Assembly: GCA_037013685.1 (NCBI GenBank)
Contig: CM072899.1
Coordinates: forward strand, 7,358,479-7,422,478
Direction: 5' to 3'
DNA length: 64,000 bases
Origin: Acridotheres tristis
Taxonomy: Eukaryota; Chordata; Aves; Passeriformes; Sturnidae
Positions 37,700 to 49,990 of this stretch are shown one piece after another. The number at the start of each line of letters is the position of its first letter. Position 1 is the stretch's first letter. Below the pieces are notes generated by a model. It was not told the DNA's origin. It did not search any database and saw only the letters and a program-made list of their open reading frames with translations. Both the position numbers and the translations under genes were made by a program.

Positions 37700-38050
37700 G
37701 CAAACTAGAATAGGCTCTGGCTCACTTTCTCCGAGCTGCGGAAGGAGGAATGAGCCGGGAAAAGAGTTCATTCAATTGCTTCTGTTTGGCAGCTCTGCAG
37801 GACTCTCCGCACAGACAGAAAGAGATGTGGCAAGTAAGGAGTTGCCATTTTTAGAATTACATAAGCCCATTTGATTGCCATCGAGGCACTCTGTGCAGCT
37901 CCTGCCACGGTGCCCTGCCGGTTGCTTTGCAGTGGGACTACATTTCAAACAGTTTTAGAAGCAGGTCAGATACCAGCGTTGAAAATTGGATTCAGGTTGA
38001 AAATTTCGATGTTACTCCTGCCATCATTGACAATATAGACCAGTACCCCA
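37700..38050. promoter_or_regulatory. Candidate conserved non-coding block upstream of FEZF2
   Basis: Repeat-free, compositionally even sequence with scattered ATTG/CAATT motifs about 4.5 kb upstream of FEZF2. No open frame stands out. Conservation is inferred only from appearance. Confidence 0.22.
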
Positions 38051-38869
38051 TGTAAGGATTCTGAGCCAGTTTGCTTCCAAAATCCCACTAACCACACTTC
38101 TTCTGAGACCTGTACAGTGCTCCAAAAACTCAGCTCCTCAATTAAAGAGAAAAAAAAATCTAAAAATATAAAATAAAATTATCTGCCTATAGATAGGCAG
38201 TAACGTACATAACTCAATAAAAGGGATGAAAAAATACTCTGAAGGGTCTCAAAGCCACTTCTCCATCCAAAGTGGCCTTTCCAGGCACTACCCCTGCCCC
38301 AGTGTGGCAGTGTTCATTGGGTGACAGGGCAGCAGGGTCACCCCACCAATGCTATGGGCCCTACAGGAGAAGATGGACTGACTGCCCGTGGGGGCTGAGG
38401 CACACGGGACTGCAGGGGTACAGCGCCCGTTGGACGAAGCACTGTGGTTTCAAAGGAATAACCGGAAAGATTCACATGGGTAACGACCCTGGCTTCACCT
38501 CTGCCCCAAACTTCGCTATCCTGACTTCTCTGTTCATTGCTCATTAATTTGTCCAAACAATTTTTCTGTCTCTGACCACTGCAAACTGACCTGCGGTCAA
38601 ACACCTTGGGAGCATCCCTGGGCTGACCGAGGTCGTACGTAGTTGCTGCCTTGCACGGACACAGCCCCAAGTCCAGCTCTGTAGGGCCAGGGCCGGGCAG
38701 CACCGCAGCCCAGCCCTCCTCCCAGCCCAGCCCTGGGCCCCCCCAGCGCACCTTTGCACAAAGCTGCAAAACCACAGAAAAAGCCGCTCCCCCACCCTGG
38801 CTCGCAAAGACAGTCGCATCCTAAATTGCCTGGGCCGGTGGCTCACCCGGCAGTCCATCACCTCCTATT

Positions 38870-39060
38870 AAAAAATAATAGGGAAAATAATTGGGGGAAA
38901 AAAACTATTTAGAAAAATACCTATAAAAAGCAAAGCAGCATGGAAATCAAAGCCACCATTTCGGGGAGATTGAAGTATAATGCTAATAACTTTCGGCAGC
39001 TTCCACTGCGGAGTTTAAGCAGCTGCCAAGTTAAATAACTAGGAGGATCCTAAGTTATCT
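38870..39060. promoter_or_regulatory. Candidate AT-rich regulatory block bordering a CpG island
   Basis: A short AT-rich stretch with TAAT cores lies directly against the CpG-rich island that starts at about 39,060. The sharp AT/GC border resembles enhancer or promoter edges elsewhere in this locus. Function is inferred. Confidence 0.22.
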
Positions 39061-40235
39061 TCCAGTGGACCAGAAATGCCCAGTGCCGACCGCCTGGGCG
39101 GAGGCGGCCCCGACGGACGCGGGGAGCCGGGCCGAGCCTGCGGGGCCGTGCTCTCCGCCCGCCTGGGACCCACCCGGGACGCGTCCCCGTGAGCCCCTCA
39201 GCAGGCGGGTCTGCCTGTGGAGGAGCGAAAGGGGAACCCCCGCCTGTTTTCGATGTCAGCGGCCGGGCAGCGTTTGGGGCCGGGGCTGCCGGGCGCGTCC
39301 GGGACTCCCGAGGGGAGCGGGCGCTGCAGAAGCCCCGGGTGACCCCGCGTGTCCCGCACGGGCCCGGCCCGGCCCGCCCGGGCACCGCACTCGTTTTTCT
39401 GGGGAGGCAGCGGCGTAAAAACAACCGTAGGATCGATCGCGTCCGCAATGGGAACGTCTTTGCGGCGTGCGCCTTCTTGGGAAAAATCCGCAAACCATTT
39501 CTGCCTCCAAATGTCGGGGGTGAAGGATTAAAACCCCACGGGGGAACTGCCTCCACGGGAGAGGCTGAACGCGGGGCCGAGCCCGGAGCCCGCAGCGCGC
39601 CCGACGTGCGGATGTTCCTGCCTCCCAAAGCCGGGCTGGGCCGCTCGGCCCCCCAGACCCCGGGAGCAGAGGGGCTCGGGCTCGGTGCTGGGCAGGCGGC
39701 GGGGCTGGGACAGCTGTCTCAAAGTCAGTCAGTTGTAATATGCTCGGCGGAACAGCAGAAGTCGAATCGATAGAGACGGCCTCCAGCTGTGCCTAAACCT
39801 GCGATTTCAATTAAAATACTGAGCTCTGATGCCCGGGTCTTAGCTGGGATCTCAACGTCCTGATGCGTAAGGCGTGCGGCACCCGGTTTGGAACCGGCCG
39901 GGAGGCAGCGGCACGGCCCGAGCCGGTACCCGGCCTTGGGATGCCCCGGAGCTTCTCCCGGCTGCAGGAAGGAGGCAGCCCCGGGGCTCCGAAAGGGCCC
40001 CCCCTCCTCTCCTCGCCCCCAGGAGCCCCGAGGCCTGCGGGACCCGCTGTCCCGAGTAGGGCGATGGGTGCGCAGCAGCGAGCCGGCAGCCGTCCCCTTG
40101 GCCAGGGAGGGAGGGAAAGAGGGAGAGACCCGGTTCACAAACACCCCGGCAAGGACGAGGGCGGCTCGGGGAAGCTGGCAGCGAGCTCCCGGTCCCGGCT
40201 CCGCAGCCCTTCTTTTATCCTGCCCGAAATCATCT
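39060..40235. promoter_or_regulatory. CpG island about 2-3 kb upstream of FEZF2
   Basis: Very GC- and CpG-rich with no coding exon. Frames of up to 194 codons on both strands are arginine-, proline- and glycine-rich shadows of composition. It could be a distal FEZF2 promoter/enhancer island or the promoter of an unannotated non-coding RNA. Confidence 0.5.
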
Positions 40236-40500
40236 CGTTTACAGAAAATATTTGTTTGCACTATTAGTTGGTACTGGAGTTAATTACTCAACGTGTGAGC
40301 GGGGAGTAATATGGATAAAAGCAGCCCCAGTGTTTATTGTGTGGGTGAGCTGTTTGAGCGGTGCTTGAATAAACTGCAATTAGGGTTAGATAGAGATTAA
40401 TTAACATGTGAGTGGCAAGGTGTAAAATAGTTCCCAACCCTCCACTCAGTATAATCTGCAGGCGAGGAAAAGAAGTTTGTGGAGGCTAATTAAATACTTC
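40236..40500. promoter_or_regulatory. Candidate FEZF2 upstream enhancer between two CpG islands
   Basis: An AT-rich, repeat-free 265-base block wedged between CpG islands. It contains a forkhead-like ATATTTGTTTGC, TTAATTA and TTAATTAAC homeodomain sites, and an AGGTGT T-box half-site near 40420. It lies about 2 kb upstream of the non-coding FEZF2 exon. Enhancer activity is inferred. Confidence 0.35.
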
Positions 40501-40995
40501 GCTAAAGCCGGCGAGCCCCGGGAGTGAGCGGAGCCCAGCCCAGCGCAGCCTGTCCGCTCCCGCTGCCCGGAGGAGGCGCGGGCTGGGCGGGCAGCGCGGC
40601 TCCCCGGGGCTCAGCCCGGCTCTCCCGCAGCCCAGACACCGGGCACGGCTTCTGTGGTTGTCTCCGGTCCCGTCCCAGCCTCTCGCCCAGAAGCGGGACG
40701 GTTCGGTCGCTTCCTCGCCCTCTGACCCGTCAGACCCGGCAGGGCAGAGCTGGGCGGACGCCAACACCTGATGCTCCAGGCGGGATGTTCCCCCCCAGGG
40801 GCTGGGCGCTCCCCTCTGCCCGCAGGCAGCCCGGGACGGCCGCCGCTTTTAAAGTTTGTTTCTGGAGCGTGTTGTGGTTCGCAGGTGAAAAAGCCTGTCT
40901 GCAAACAGCCGCCGGCGAGCTGTCCCGGCGGGGAGAGGAGGCGCGGCTTTGTCAGCGCGGCACAAAACCCCCGAATTCCTCTAAACTTTCTTAGA
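40501..40995. promoter_or_regulatory. CpG island upstream of FEZF2
   Basis: CpG-dense stretch with no recognisable exon. It is separated from the FEZF2 proximal promoter by an AT-dinucleotide run and a G-rich tract. Role inferred from position. Confidence 0.45.
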
Positions 40996-41015
40996 CGCGC
41001 GAGGGAGGGGGGAAA

Positions 41016-41030
41016 ATATATATATATATA
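41016..41030 (+). repeat. Short (AT)n run
   Basis: An uninterrupted alternating AT tract of 15 bases following GGGGGGAAA. Confidence 0.8.
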
Positions 41031-41438
41031 GGGGCCTTTTCATTGCTTGCTTTACCTCTGGCCAGGCTCAATCTAAACCCTTCGCTCCCTCCCTCTCCCC
41101 CGGCTAATCCTTCCCTTTATTTTAGAAACACACAAAACCAGGTTCCACGCAGCGCTATAGTGGCTACAAGTGAAAGAGAATTGAGCGCCCTGAATCGCCG
41201 GGGGAAAATTGGTTCGGCTGAATAGCCCCGGCGAGGGACGGGGCGGCTAATCAGAGCCCGGGGGGTGCTGCCCTGCAGCCGGGCCCCCCCAAACAGGTGG
41301 ACGCGGGACTCTCAATTGCCGCGTCCTCGCATCTGAGGTTTCTGCAAATCCTCCCCTCCCGCATCACGGCGTTTTAATTAGAGAGAGGAAGGAAAGAAAC
41401 CCCGGCATCCAGGCGCTATAATGTAGCGTTGCCTATTT

Positions 41439-41498
41439 GGGGGGGCGGGGGGGAAAGGGGGGAGAAGAAAGTGCTTGGGGGGAGTGGGAGGGGGGGCA
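41439..41498 (+). other. G-quadruplex-prone G-rich tract
   Basis: Consecutive G runs of seven, seven and six separated by one or three bases at 41439-41462, then further G runs to 41498. This fits the intramolecular G-quadruplex pattern, within the presumed FEZF2 upstream promoter. Confidence 0.6.
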
Positions 41499-41639
41499 GG
41501 ACAAGGGCTACAAGGGCAAGGGAGAGTCTCCGGGTGCCCCCGGGGCAACGGGCACCTTTAGGGGGTGACAACTTGCAGAACTTCCCTTCGCTGAACACGG
41601 GTCTTTTTTATTATTATTATTTTTAATTTTTTTTTTCAG

Positions 41640-41920
41640 CAGCGAAATCGAGTCCTGGACACGACTCCCTCTGCATTTATTTAAGGCTAATCACCAGCTA
41701 CCCTGAGAGGGGAGAGGGCTAGAATTAAACTTAGTTTAATTAACATTAATACACTGTCCTAATTAATGGGTTGGCTATTAATTTATACATGCTGGAGAGC
41801 CTCGCAGATAAGTGACAATTTATTAATTATCTTCCAGCTCGGTTGCAACGGAGCTGATTGCAGATGGGTTGCCAAAATAACTCGAGCATGGTTGCGTGGT
41901 AGTTGCTTTAGAAAAAAAAA
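41640..41920. promoter_or_regulatory. FEZF2 proximal homeodomain-site cluster
   Basis: At least six TAAT/ATTA cores, including TTTAATTAACATTAATAC, CCTAATTAATGGG and TTTATTAATTATC, lie within 230 bases, 500-780 bases upstream of the non-coding exon's splice donor. The density and lack of repeats suggest a conserved proximal regulatory element. Binding proteins are not known from sequence. Confidence 0.4.
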
Positions 41921-42279
41921 AAATCATTCTCCCCCTTCTTAAAAAAAATTAAAAAAGGAAGAAGAAGAAAAAAATCCTCACGCTCATTCGGAGTGGCTCT
42001 TCTAACCCCAGCAAGAACTGGAGCACTCTTTTCCACCCAACTTGTGAATCGCACTTGCCTTCTAATTTGCCACATGCAAAACGATTCCTCTGCTTTGCAA
42101 GTTGCTTTTTAAGAAGGGAGAGAGAGAGGAAAAACCCAGCTCGCACACGAGCGATTTGTGCGTCTTAAACTGGAAGGAAATTGTGCGTGGAGAGGGGGGG
42201 CTCGTCTTCCTCTCTCTGCCCCAACCCACCGCGCTCCAGCCCGGCGCCTCGGCTTGGGGAAGATCCATGGTGGCATCCC

Positions 42280-42426
42280 CATGTCATTCTGCTCAAAGTG
42301 ACTTCATATGATGTCAGCTTTAAATGTTCGAGACCGTGATCTGACGCTCAGGAAGATGTTTGCTATCAAAATGTGACTGTGGCCACGCTGCGCTGCTTGG
42401 ATGAGTCTCGCCGGCGCCGGGCAAAG
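42280..42426 (+). other. FEZF2: FEZF2 5' non-coding exon (start uncertain)
   Basis: A strong donor (AAAG then GTAAGTGG) begins at 42427, pairing with an acceptor at 42778-42779 just before the FEZF2 start codon. The exon upstream contains a TGATGTCA CRE-like site and two short upstream ATGs. The transcription start is not visible; the left boundary given is a guess. Confidence 0.55.
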
Positions 42427-42779
42427 GTAAGTGGTCCCAAGGAGAGCCCCGCCGCCCCTCGCCGTGCCCCCCGCCCCTGCTCCCGCATTTCCCGGACCAT
42501 GGCCATCGGTGGGGCTCGGCTGGGTGGCATTGGGCTGGGGGAGGTTTTTCTTTTTCTTTCCTTTTTTTTTTTTTTTTTTTTAAATACTAACAAGGTCTAG
42601 CTTGCATGTTACTTTAGCGTGTTCCGCTTAATGAGCAGTAATCTGGTACCCTACGTGCCATTGTTCTTGAATATGTTCATTTGAATGTAAATAGGGAGGG
42701 GGTGCCGGTGGGGGGTGGGGTGGGGGGAGAACAAGGTGCTTATTAAATTGATTTGTCTCCTGGCTTTTCTGGAATGCAG
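42427..42779 (+). other. FEZF2: FEZF2 5'-UTR intron
   Basis: 353 bases between GTAAGT and TGCAG. It contains a T20 run at 42562-42581 and a G-quadruplex-prone tract at 42694-42727, the latter about 50 bases upstream of the acceptor. Confidence 0.6.
42694..42727 (+). other. G-quadruplex-prone tract in the FEZF2 5'-UTR intron
   Basis: G runs of three, five, six, four and six within 34 bases, separated by one to six bases, on the transcribed-sense strand. Confidence 0.6.
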
Positions 42780-42835
42780 AGCCGAGCGCGGGAGCGAGTC
42801 GCTGCTCACACCAAGTTCCCGCACGGCGGAGCGAC

Positions 42836-44755
<1,920 letters not shown>

Positions 44756-45085
44756 GGGCCCGGCACGCCGCCACACTCGGACCTGCTCAACCAGGCCAGC
44801 ACTATTTATCCAAACCAGCCTTCGCTTCTCTGTCCTTTTCCCAGCGAGCTCAGCCGCCGGTAGCAAGCGACCCCGAGCCGCAGTTGTATATAAGAGGAAT
44901 CTTATTTAATGGCGCGTTGCGCCGCCGGGACGGGCCGGGCTGGCCGCCCCCGGCCCGGCACCAGGACAGCGCTCTTTATACGTGTCTGTAAATCTCAATT
45001 TTAAATGTACGCTCGAATAAGTGAGGAATATATCTATATCTATATCTATCATGGGACAATAAACCGGCCCTTCGCAGGTGTCTCA
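44756..45085 (+). other. FEZF2: FEZF2 3' UTR with polyadenylation signal
   Basis: Short 3' UTR running through a TATCTA repeat (about 45028-45050) to AATAAA at 45058-45063. A GTGTCTCATTTCC stretch follows as a plausible downstream element. The cleavage position is approximate. Confidence 0.7.
45058..45063 (+). terminator. FEZF2: FEZF2 polyadenylation signal AATAAA
   Basis: Canonical hexamer about 300 bases after the FEZF2 stop, the first one downstream. Confidence 0.75.
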
Positions 45086-45419
45086 TTTCCCAGCTGGGCC
45101 CTGGCCCGAGCGGGGACCGGGCTGCACGGCGCTGTCCCCGTTGAGCGCGGCTTGCGGGAGCCGGGCCCTGCCGCTCCAGGGCCCGCCGAGCGCCGCGAGC
45201 ATCAGAGGAGCGGAATGAGGGCGGGAGGGAGCCGGGCGGCTTCAGAGGGCTGCTGCCGCCCCCCGGAACGGGGTCAGAGCACTTGCAGGACCCCCGGCGG
45301 GGCTGCGCGGCCCCGACCAGCAGCGCGAAGGGCGGCTCGGAGTTTCCCAGCGCCGCTTTTCGGGGTCGGTTCATTACGGCGTGTTTAAACCGCTCCTGAA
45401 TGACTATCTTTCCTTGCAT

Positions 45420-45665
45420 GCAGATAAAATGATCTCACGCTTGCTTTCCGAGTAATGACCCAAATTAAGAGAGAAAACACAGACCCTTCAAACCGCATTA
45501 CATTAATCTAATCACTCCCAGCAGGCCTCAGAAACTCTTTGTGATCAGAATATGGATAATCAAGCACTTGGATTACACTAAATATTCCCTTCTCATCTCC
45601 CCCCCTCCCTCACTTTTAATACGCAAGTGTCTATTCCGGCCACGTCGTTAGGAACAATATTATTC
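45420..45665. promoter_or_regulatory. Candidate FEZF2 3' regulatory block A
   Basis: An AT-rich, repeat-free block just past the FEZF2 3' end, with several homeodomain-type cores (GAGTAATGACC, CATTACATTAATCTAATC, GGATAATCAAG) including bicoid-type TAATC sites. Regulatory function is inferred. Confidence 0.3.
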
Positions 45666-47339
45666 TAGCGGAGAAAGGAGATTGAGGAGGCCGGGCGTGT
45701 GCGTGCTGCTCGGGCCGGGCTTGCCAATGAAGAGGGGAACGAGAGCGGCACCGAAATGCCTGGGGACGGCGTAATGGGGAGCTCACCTTTCTCCTCTTAA
45801 TTGAGTGGTTAAATAGAGGGAGGCGAGGACGAGCACAGCTCGCCGCCGAGCGCAGGAACGGGAGTCGACCCCTCGCTCCGGGTTTCTGGATTCATTATTA
45901 GGCTGCGACGCTCCGCGTTCTCCAAGGAGCGGGCTGGGGGCTGGGGCCGGGGCTCTGGGCCCCGCGCTCCCGCTGTAGAGACGGGGCGATTTTAGAGTTT
46001 CTCGGGGTTTGCATTTTCCAGTGTCTAAAATAGCGTTTTGATGGTTTGAGGAGCGAAAAAGAACGTCCAGTGATCCTGGCAGCGGGGAAAGAACATGACG
46101 GAATTTGTTAAAAATTTTTGGGAGAGTTCTAGGTTAAAAGGAAATTTTAAAAAAGGATAAAAATGCAAACCCCGTCACTGATAAGTCACCCGCTCTGGAA
46201 ACCCTGTCAGGGGTAAATGGTCCCGCAAGTGAAGGGACTGCGGCTCAGCAGCCGAGCCTGGCTCTCCCGCCGCCGCGACAGACGGGGCGGGACAACCCAC
46301 GGGCCGGGGACAGCGGGAGGGACCCCTCTCCCCGTGAGGACACCGTGCCGGGGAAGGCCACGGCAGGACGAGGTCCCGGAGGACGGGAGCGCATCCCGAG
46401 GGCTGCCTACGGAGCCGGTCCCGCTGCCAGGTCCGGGGGAAGCGCCGCTTTCTCCGCACCTCGGGCGCCGGGAAGAGGTCTGGGCTGCCAGCCGGGAGCC
46501 GAAAGCGGGAGCCAGGCGCGGCTGCGGGGCCCACAGACAGCGCGCAGGCTGCTTCCTCAGCTCTCCTGATGGGCGAGAGCAGTGCGAAACCCACTTCTAG
46601 GAAGGGAATTAAGCAAGTGCGTTCTTATCGCATTTTTATAAAAAGCGGCGCTGTTTACAGAGCCGTCTGGGGGGGAGGGCGGCATCCCCGTCACGGCTAA
46701 GGGCATCTTCGGGGCACCCTGAAGTGCCGTGTCCGCCGCCGCTGGTGGCCTTGGTCACTTGGCCCTTCCTGGGGGGCGATGGGCAGCATCCCCGGGCCGG
46801 CTGTGTCTCCGGCTTCCCCCCGATCTCGGACGCGCTGGGAAGGGGCCGCGGCAGCGCGCTCGCCACCGGCCGGCCCCGGACCCCCCCCGGCTCTCGCCCG
46901 GATCCCGGCACACACAAGCCGCAGATCGCGGGGGAGGGGTGGCTCTGTCAGACACACACACGCCAGAGACTCCAATTATCTTCTCCCTCACAAGATGTTT
47001 CTGCTGTCCACGACTGCTCACACTTCGGCACTCTTGCCAGCAAGCCTCAATAACACAAAACCCGCACAAAAACCCCTTTCCCGGCGCCGCAGCCGCGCAC
47101 ACAACAGATTGAGCGGTGCCGGTGCCTCGGGGGGAGGGTTAGAGGTGCCTCTGAGCAAAGAGCGACGTGCCAGTGCCTCCGTGCTTCCCCCTCGGCCCGC
47201 CCGGCCCGGCCCGGCGCTTCCCCGGGACCGGGCGGCTCCCAGGTGCGTCCCGGCACCGCGCCGGGCACCGGGAAGCGACCAACCTACAGGCAGCTGCGTT
47301 GCCCTTTTCCCTGCACTCCGCTCTCCAAACGTCTGAGCA

Positions 47340-47960
47340 ACCAGTTTGCTGCTAGAAACATGTTAATTGCCAACGGAGCTCATTAAGGCATGCACATGCA
47401 AAACACAGCGAGGGAGATTAAATGGACAAAAGCGCAATAATGAACTGTCAAAAATCGGACCCATCTACACGACCAGGAGCACTCAAGAATGAGGCATTTA
47501 GAGGCAACAAAGGATTGTCTGGGACAGGAAGAAAGGACGACCTAGACTTTTGTTTAGTCAACACAATTGATTACAAATGAGAGATTAACAGGATAGCTTC
47601 AGAGTTTTTTTGAAGGAGGCAGAAGAGAAAAGTCCAATTAAGTGCACCGAATGTTAACTACATTGATTTCCACGGCCAGCGCTGGAGAAATTCTCATTAA
47701 ACCATCCCTGGCGATCCCTTTTGGAAAGTAATTTGTCTCCCTGATGGAGCAGAGAAAGGGAGCCATGTAAAGAGAAAGAAGCGCTAGTTCTTGGCACAAT
47801 GAGCTTAGGAGACACACTGGAAAGAGCCAAAGGGGGAGTTAATGAGCATCTGACAAGCCGCTTGGACCCGGGCCTGGAGAGCAGCGATGAAAAGATGGAA
47901 TTGGCCAACAACTATTCTTTATATCAAACATAAAAAGGCCAATCTGAAACAGCGCTGCTC
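47340..47960. promoter_or_regulatory. Candidate FEZF2 downstream enhancer (E4-like position)
   Basis: About 620 bases of repeat-free sequence starting 2.6 kb after the FEZF2 stop and flanked by CpG islands. It contains a SOX-type AACAAAGG near 47507, CAATTGATTACAAATG, several TTAAT/ATTAA cores and ATGCACATGCAAAA. Mouse Fezf2 is known to have a downstream SOX-dependent cortical enhancer (E4). Correspondence is a hypothesis from position and motifs. Confidence 0.4.
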
Positions 47961-48399
47961 AAAGCTGGTGGGGAAGAAAAGAAAGGCCCCCAGTGAGGGG
48001 TGGAGTGGAGGGCTCAACTGCCCCATTGGGACGGGGGAAGAAATGCACTGGCATGTCCCTCTCCGAGCGAGCGGAACTGCTGGCCCTACCCCCGGGCGGG
48101 CACGGCAGAGGGGGCCCGGCAGCCCCGGCCTGGAGGCGCTTACACAGACCCGAATCGCCCCAGGGCAGCCGAGCTGGGTACAGTTTTAAGAAGTTATCCC
48201 GTGGAGGGAGATCACCGGTCAGCCCAAATCACGGCGGCGGGGCTCTCCCCGACACCCGCCTTCCTCCTCCCCGGGGCTGCATTCGCCCGACCCCTCCCGC
48301 TGCCCCGGCTGCGGGCCCCCCCCGGGGGACCGGGCACCGCGGAGCGCGGCGCAAGGCAACGCGCGTCGTGTAGACACGGCTCGCTCGGAGGCTCTTAAA

Positions 48400-48510
48400 T
48401 CAGATTAGAGCTCGTTAATAACAATTTTGGCTTAAGTCCGTATTGACTTAGGTTTAGGAATGGCTTAGCACTTTCGCTTAAGTCAACACCAGGGCTAAAT
48501 TGACGCATGC
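48400..48510. promoter_or_regulatory. Cluster of repeated TTAAGTC-type motifs
   Basis: GCTTAAGTC occurs at about 48430 and again at about 48476, with GACTTAGG and GGCTTAGC variants between and an ACAATTTTG SOX-like site upstream. The motif resembles NKX2-type TTAAGT cores. Inferred regulatory cluster. Confidence 0.3.
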
Positions 48511-49439
48511 CTTTCCCAAACCGCCGTGTCCCCCAGGACGCCCAGGTGCCCGCAGGACTTGCCCTTCTGCCGCTTTAAGCCGTTTTACGGAAGTATTTGC
48601 CTGATTTTTAAAGCAAGCCTGCTGGGCCTCGACTGTGCCAGACCATCCCTGAGTGTCATCCACGAGAGTCCCCTCCAGGGACGGGTTTCATGGGCCTCAC
48701 CCTCCTAGGGTTGCAATCAGGGATTCCTGTTCTTTTAGGGTCTTGCTGCCAGCCCTTGAGCTCCTTTCCCAGCCTTCATGGTGTGGCTCCTGCCCACTCC
48801 CCTAACACCTCACACCTTCTGCCTCTCTCCTTACGTCCCCTTTTAACCCCTTTAAATTTGTACCCTGGATACCCCCAAAGAGCCGGGGCTGCATTGCCAT
48901 CCACAGAGAGACTTAAGGGTCCGGAGGCAGCTGCCGCGGCACCCGGGGGAAAAGCCGGCATGGTGGGTCCCAGAGGAGGCATTCCCTTCAGCCGGCACTG
49001 ACAGCGGCCACAGCGAGGGCTCCCGGCTGCCTGCCCGGCTACTTCAGACCCATTGAGAGAGAGCCACACACAGATGGGATGGCAAGGGACAGGTAGACCC
49101 TGGGGCTGTGCAGGCAGAGAGGGCCACCAGCAGGGAAAGGCACCCACCCCTTGGACTGTAGTCCTGGGGGATGATACGGTCACCCCATGACCTTCCTCGC
49201 CTTTAGATTCCTGCACACAGATCTCACACCACGCCCTCCCACCTCCCCCTTGCTGCCATCCTCCCCACCAGCCCTCCCACAGGTACGGTGCTGTGCTGAC
49301 CGACACCAGCACCACGGGGCCTTAGTGAACACACATCAGGGGAAGCGGGAGATGCTCTTACCAGCTGGCTTCCACCACACATCCTCATTCCCCAGGTGAC
49401 GCTGTTCCAGCTTTTAACCCCACTCCTAGCCTACTCTCA

Positions 49440-49560
49440 TTGCTAACCCTGCCTAGCCCAAAGCCATAGCCTCGTGTTATTTGTATTTATCTCATTGATT
49501 TACTGCAATGCTTAATTGATTGAATCACGGGCAACACGTGTCCTCAAGTAAAAATTAAAA
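49440..49560. promoter_or_regulatory. Candidate regulatory block with palindromic E-box
   Basis: Contains CTTAATTGATTGAATCA and the palindrome ACACGTGT (E-box CACGTG) near 49537, followed by CTCAAGTAA. An A-rich tract (about 49555-49580) ends the block. Inference from motifs. Confidence 0.25.
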
Positions 49561-49689
49561 AAAGAAAAAAAAAAAAAGGAAAAGGGTACATGTAGACTTC
49601 TGTGCTCTCTGTTTTATGGGCTGTATCTCCTCGTAAGATGTTGAAGCTGCAGCTGGGCTACGTGGCTCAGCCCTCAGGGAGCTTCGGGT

Positions 49690-49990
49690 GTGCTCCCCAG
49701 GGAGCACAAGCAGCCGTTCAATGCGGGTGCTTCAAGTCACCAATGATCTTAAACTCCACTTTAAAGTGACTCCGGTAAGAGCGTGTTTAGTCCCCGAAGC
49801 ACATTTTTGTCTCAATGGGGACAAAATGCAGTCAGACACAGACCACAGAAAAGGTCCGCTCCCAGAATTCTGGATGTGTAAGCCCGAAACAACACAAAAC
49901 TTAACTTCTACAAATATTTGCATCTTTGCCGTCTTCTGCGTTGGCAGAAGAAGCAGGCTGATGACAAACTTTAAAAGAGATATGATCCGG
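49690..49990. promoter_or_regulatory. Candidate regulatory block with octamer and 12-bp palindrome
   Basis: Contains the perfect palindrome CACTTTAAAGTG at 49757-49768 and a POU octamer ATTTGCAT near 49915, in repeat-free sequence bordering a CpG island that starts near 50 kb. Function inferred. Confidence 0.3.

Larger units (their letters stand above)
31396..42279. other. CADPS-FEZF2 intergenic region
   Basis: Almost 11 kb without a recognisable gene. It contains one CR1 fragment near 31.9 kb, ordinary unique sequence to about 37.7 kb, then progressively more regulatory-looking and CpG-rich DNA toward FEZF2. Long frames at 39-40 kb on both strands are GC-driven and have no family match. Confidence 0.75.

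Noticed and set aside
39050..39773. 192-194-codon frames on both strands at the upstream CpG island
   Set aside because: Overlapping long frames on both strands are expected in stop-poor CpG-rich DNA. No domain or splice structure supports a gene.
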